A stretch of DNA of 5,519 nt from Defluviitaleaceae bacterium (GTDB lineage Bacteria > Bacillota > Clostridia > Lachnospirales > WQUN01): contig WRDG01000162.1 of assembly GCA_009783525.1 (NCBI GenBank), positions 1-5,519 on the forward strand, read 5' to 3'. Positions within the stretch are counted from its first letter, which is position 1; each line of letters starts with the position of its first letter. Under the pieces are notes generated by a model, which did not search any database, was not told the DNA's origin, and saw only the letters and a list, made by a program, of their open reading frames with translations. This document shows positions 4,927 to 5,519 of the stretch, one piece after another. Position numbers and translations under genes: made by a program.

Positions 4927-5519
4927 ATCCCTTACTCCGAATCGGATTTGTATGAACCAGTCAAGGCGATGCTTTCCTCCCAAGGCTTTGTGGTTAAAGG
5001 CGAAGTGAAGGGCTGCGACGTCGCGGCAGTACGCGGCGACGAACTTTGGATCGTCGAGTTGAAGCTGAGCTTTAACATCACGTTGGTTTTTCAGGCGATG
5101 GAAAGGCAAAAACTGAGCGAAAATGTTTTCGTCGCGCTTCCGCGCCCGCGCCGCGCACACAACAAAAATTTTTTGGCGGCGCAAAAACTTTTGCGCAAAC
5201 TTGAAATCGGGCTTATAGCAGTCGCTCTCGAAAGCCCGGTCAAGCAAGCAGAAATTATAATTTTCCCGGGCGGCAGGCAAAAAAAAATTTCGATGCGCGC
5301 CGCCGCCGTAAAAAAAGAAATCGAGGGCAGGTCGTCGGACAGCAAGGGCGGGGTTACAAAAACAAAAATTAACACCGCATTCCGCGAGCGCTGCATTCGT
5401 GTCGCTTGCGCGCTCGAAATAGAGGGCCGGTCAAACGCGCCCGATCTTGTCGCAAAATACAGTTGCGCTAAAGACACATACAATATCTTCTACAGAAATT
5501 ATTACGGCTGGTTTGAAAA
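4927..5519 (+). CDS. DUF2161 family putative PD-(D/E)XK phosphodiesterase, 3' truncated by the window
   Basis: An open frame of 197 codons continues past the right edge. The N-terminus PYSESDLYEPVKAML, the core GEVKGCDVAAVRGDELWIVELK and the C-terminal NYYGWFE match what I recall of DUF2161, a putative nuclease-fold family. The core fits a PD-(D/E)XK site: D31, then E44-L-K46, with E26 as a possible further acidic residue, counting the start as 1. LVFQAMERQKL and ALPRPRRAHNKN follow as expected, and the later part (GVTKTKINTAFRERCIRVACAL) should be the C-terminal helical segment. Substrate and biological role are not established, and nuclease activity is inferred from the fold motif. The family is usually slightly over 200 residues from memory, so perhaps 20-30 are missing. 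The start appears to be ATC at 4927, supported by AAGGAGA 6 bases upstream. A sequencing error for ATG or a rare start are both possible. The gene is divergent from the DUF362 gene. Confidence 0.8.
   Translation, partial: MPYSESDLYEPVKAMLSSQGFVVKGEVKGCDVAAVRGDELWIVELKLSFNITLVFQAMERQKLSENVFVALPRPRRAHNKNFLAAQKLLRKLEIGLIAVALESPVKQAEIIIFPGGRQKKISMRAAAVKKEIEGRSSDSKGGVTKTKINTAFRERCIRVACALEIEGRSNAPDLVAKYSCAKDTYNIFYRNYYGWFE

Noticed and set aside
4912..5483. Two minus-strand open frames (4912-5280 and 5091-5483) opposite the DUF2161 gene
   Set aside because: The plus strand encodes recognisable DUF2161 motifs through this region. The reverse frames overlap each other and show none.

Overview
The window looks like chromosomal DNA from an anaerobic bacterium. 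It has mixed GC content with many A/T homopolymer runs, strong GGAGG-type ribosome binding sites and a TTG start. Its families are common in anaerobes: a uroporphyrinogen-decarboxylase-like methyltransferase, a DUF362 protein with two 4Fe-4S clusters, and RCC1 proteins with IxxIxxGxxHTxxLxxDG repeats. Clostridia (Bacillota) are my best guess and a spirochaete is possible; the lineage is inferred from family content only.

Layout. On the plus strand, 61-1245 encodes a complete URO-D superfamily protein. It meets the next gene tail to tail with an 8-base overlap. On the minus strand, read from right to left, there is a compact three-gene unit. A DUF362/ferredoxin protein (4827-3685) is followed after 30 bases by an RCC1-repeat gene (3654-2419) that is broken by one in-frame TGA at 3445-3447. 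A second, intact RCC1 paralogue (2446-1238) overlaps the end of the first by 28 bases. Divergent from this unit, at 4927, starts a DUF2161 PD-(D/E)XK phosphodiesterase-like gene that runs off the right edge. About 100 bases between the divergent genes (4828-4926) hold two overlapping sigma-70-like promoters and small repeats that could be an operator.

How the genes may work together. The minus-strand unit is probably one operon, judging by spacing and overlap. The two RCC1 proteins share an N-terminal helical domain of about 100 residues followed by a predicted seven-bladed propeller, so they arose by tandem duplication. The DUF362 protein is a predicted cytoplasmic iron-sulphur protein. Nothing in the sequence shows its substrate or links it functionally to the propellers. 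The URO-D-like gene lacks a corrinoid-protein partner in this window.

The points most worth checking are the premature TGA in the first RCC1 gene, which falls exactly opposite a glycine of the paralogue in an ungapped alignment, and the apparent ATC start codon of the DUF2161 gene behind an ideal Shine-Dalgarno sequence. No tRNA, rRNA, CRISPR, insertion sequence or convincing terminator was seen. I find no strong evidence of a wholly new system.
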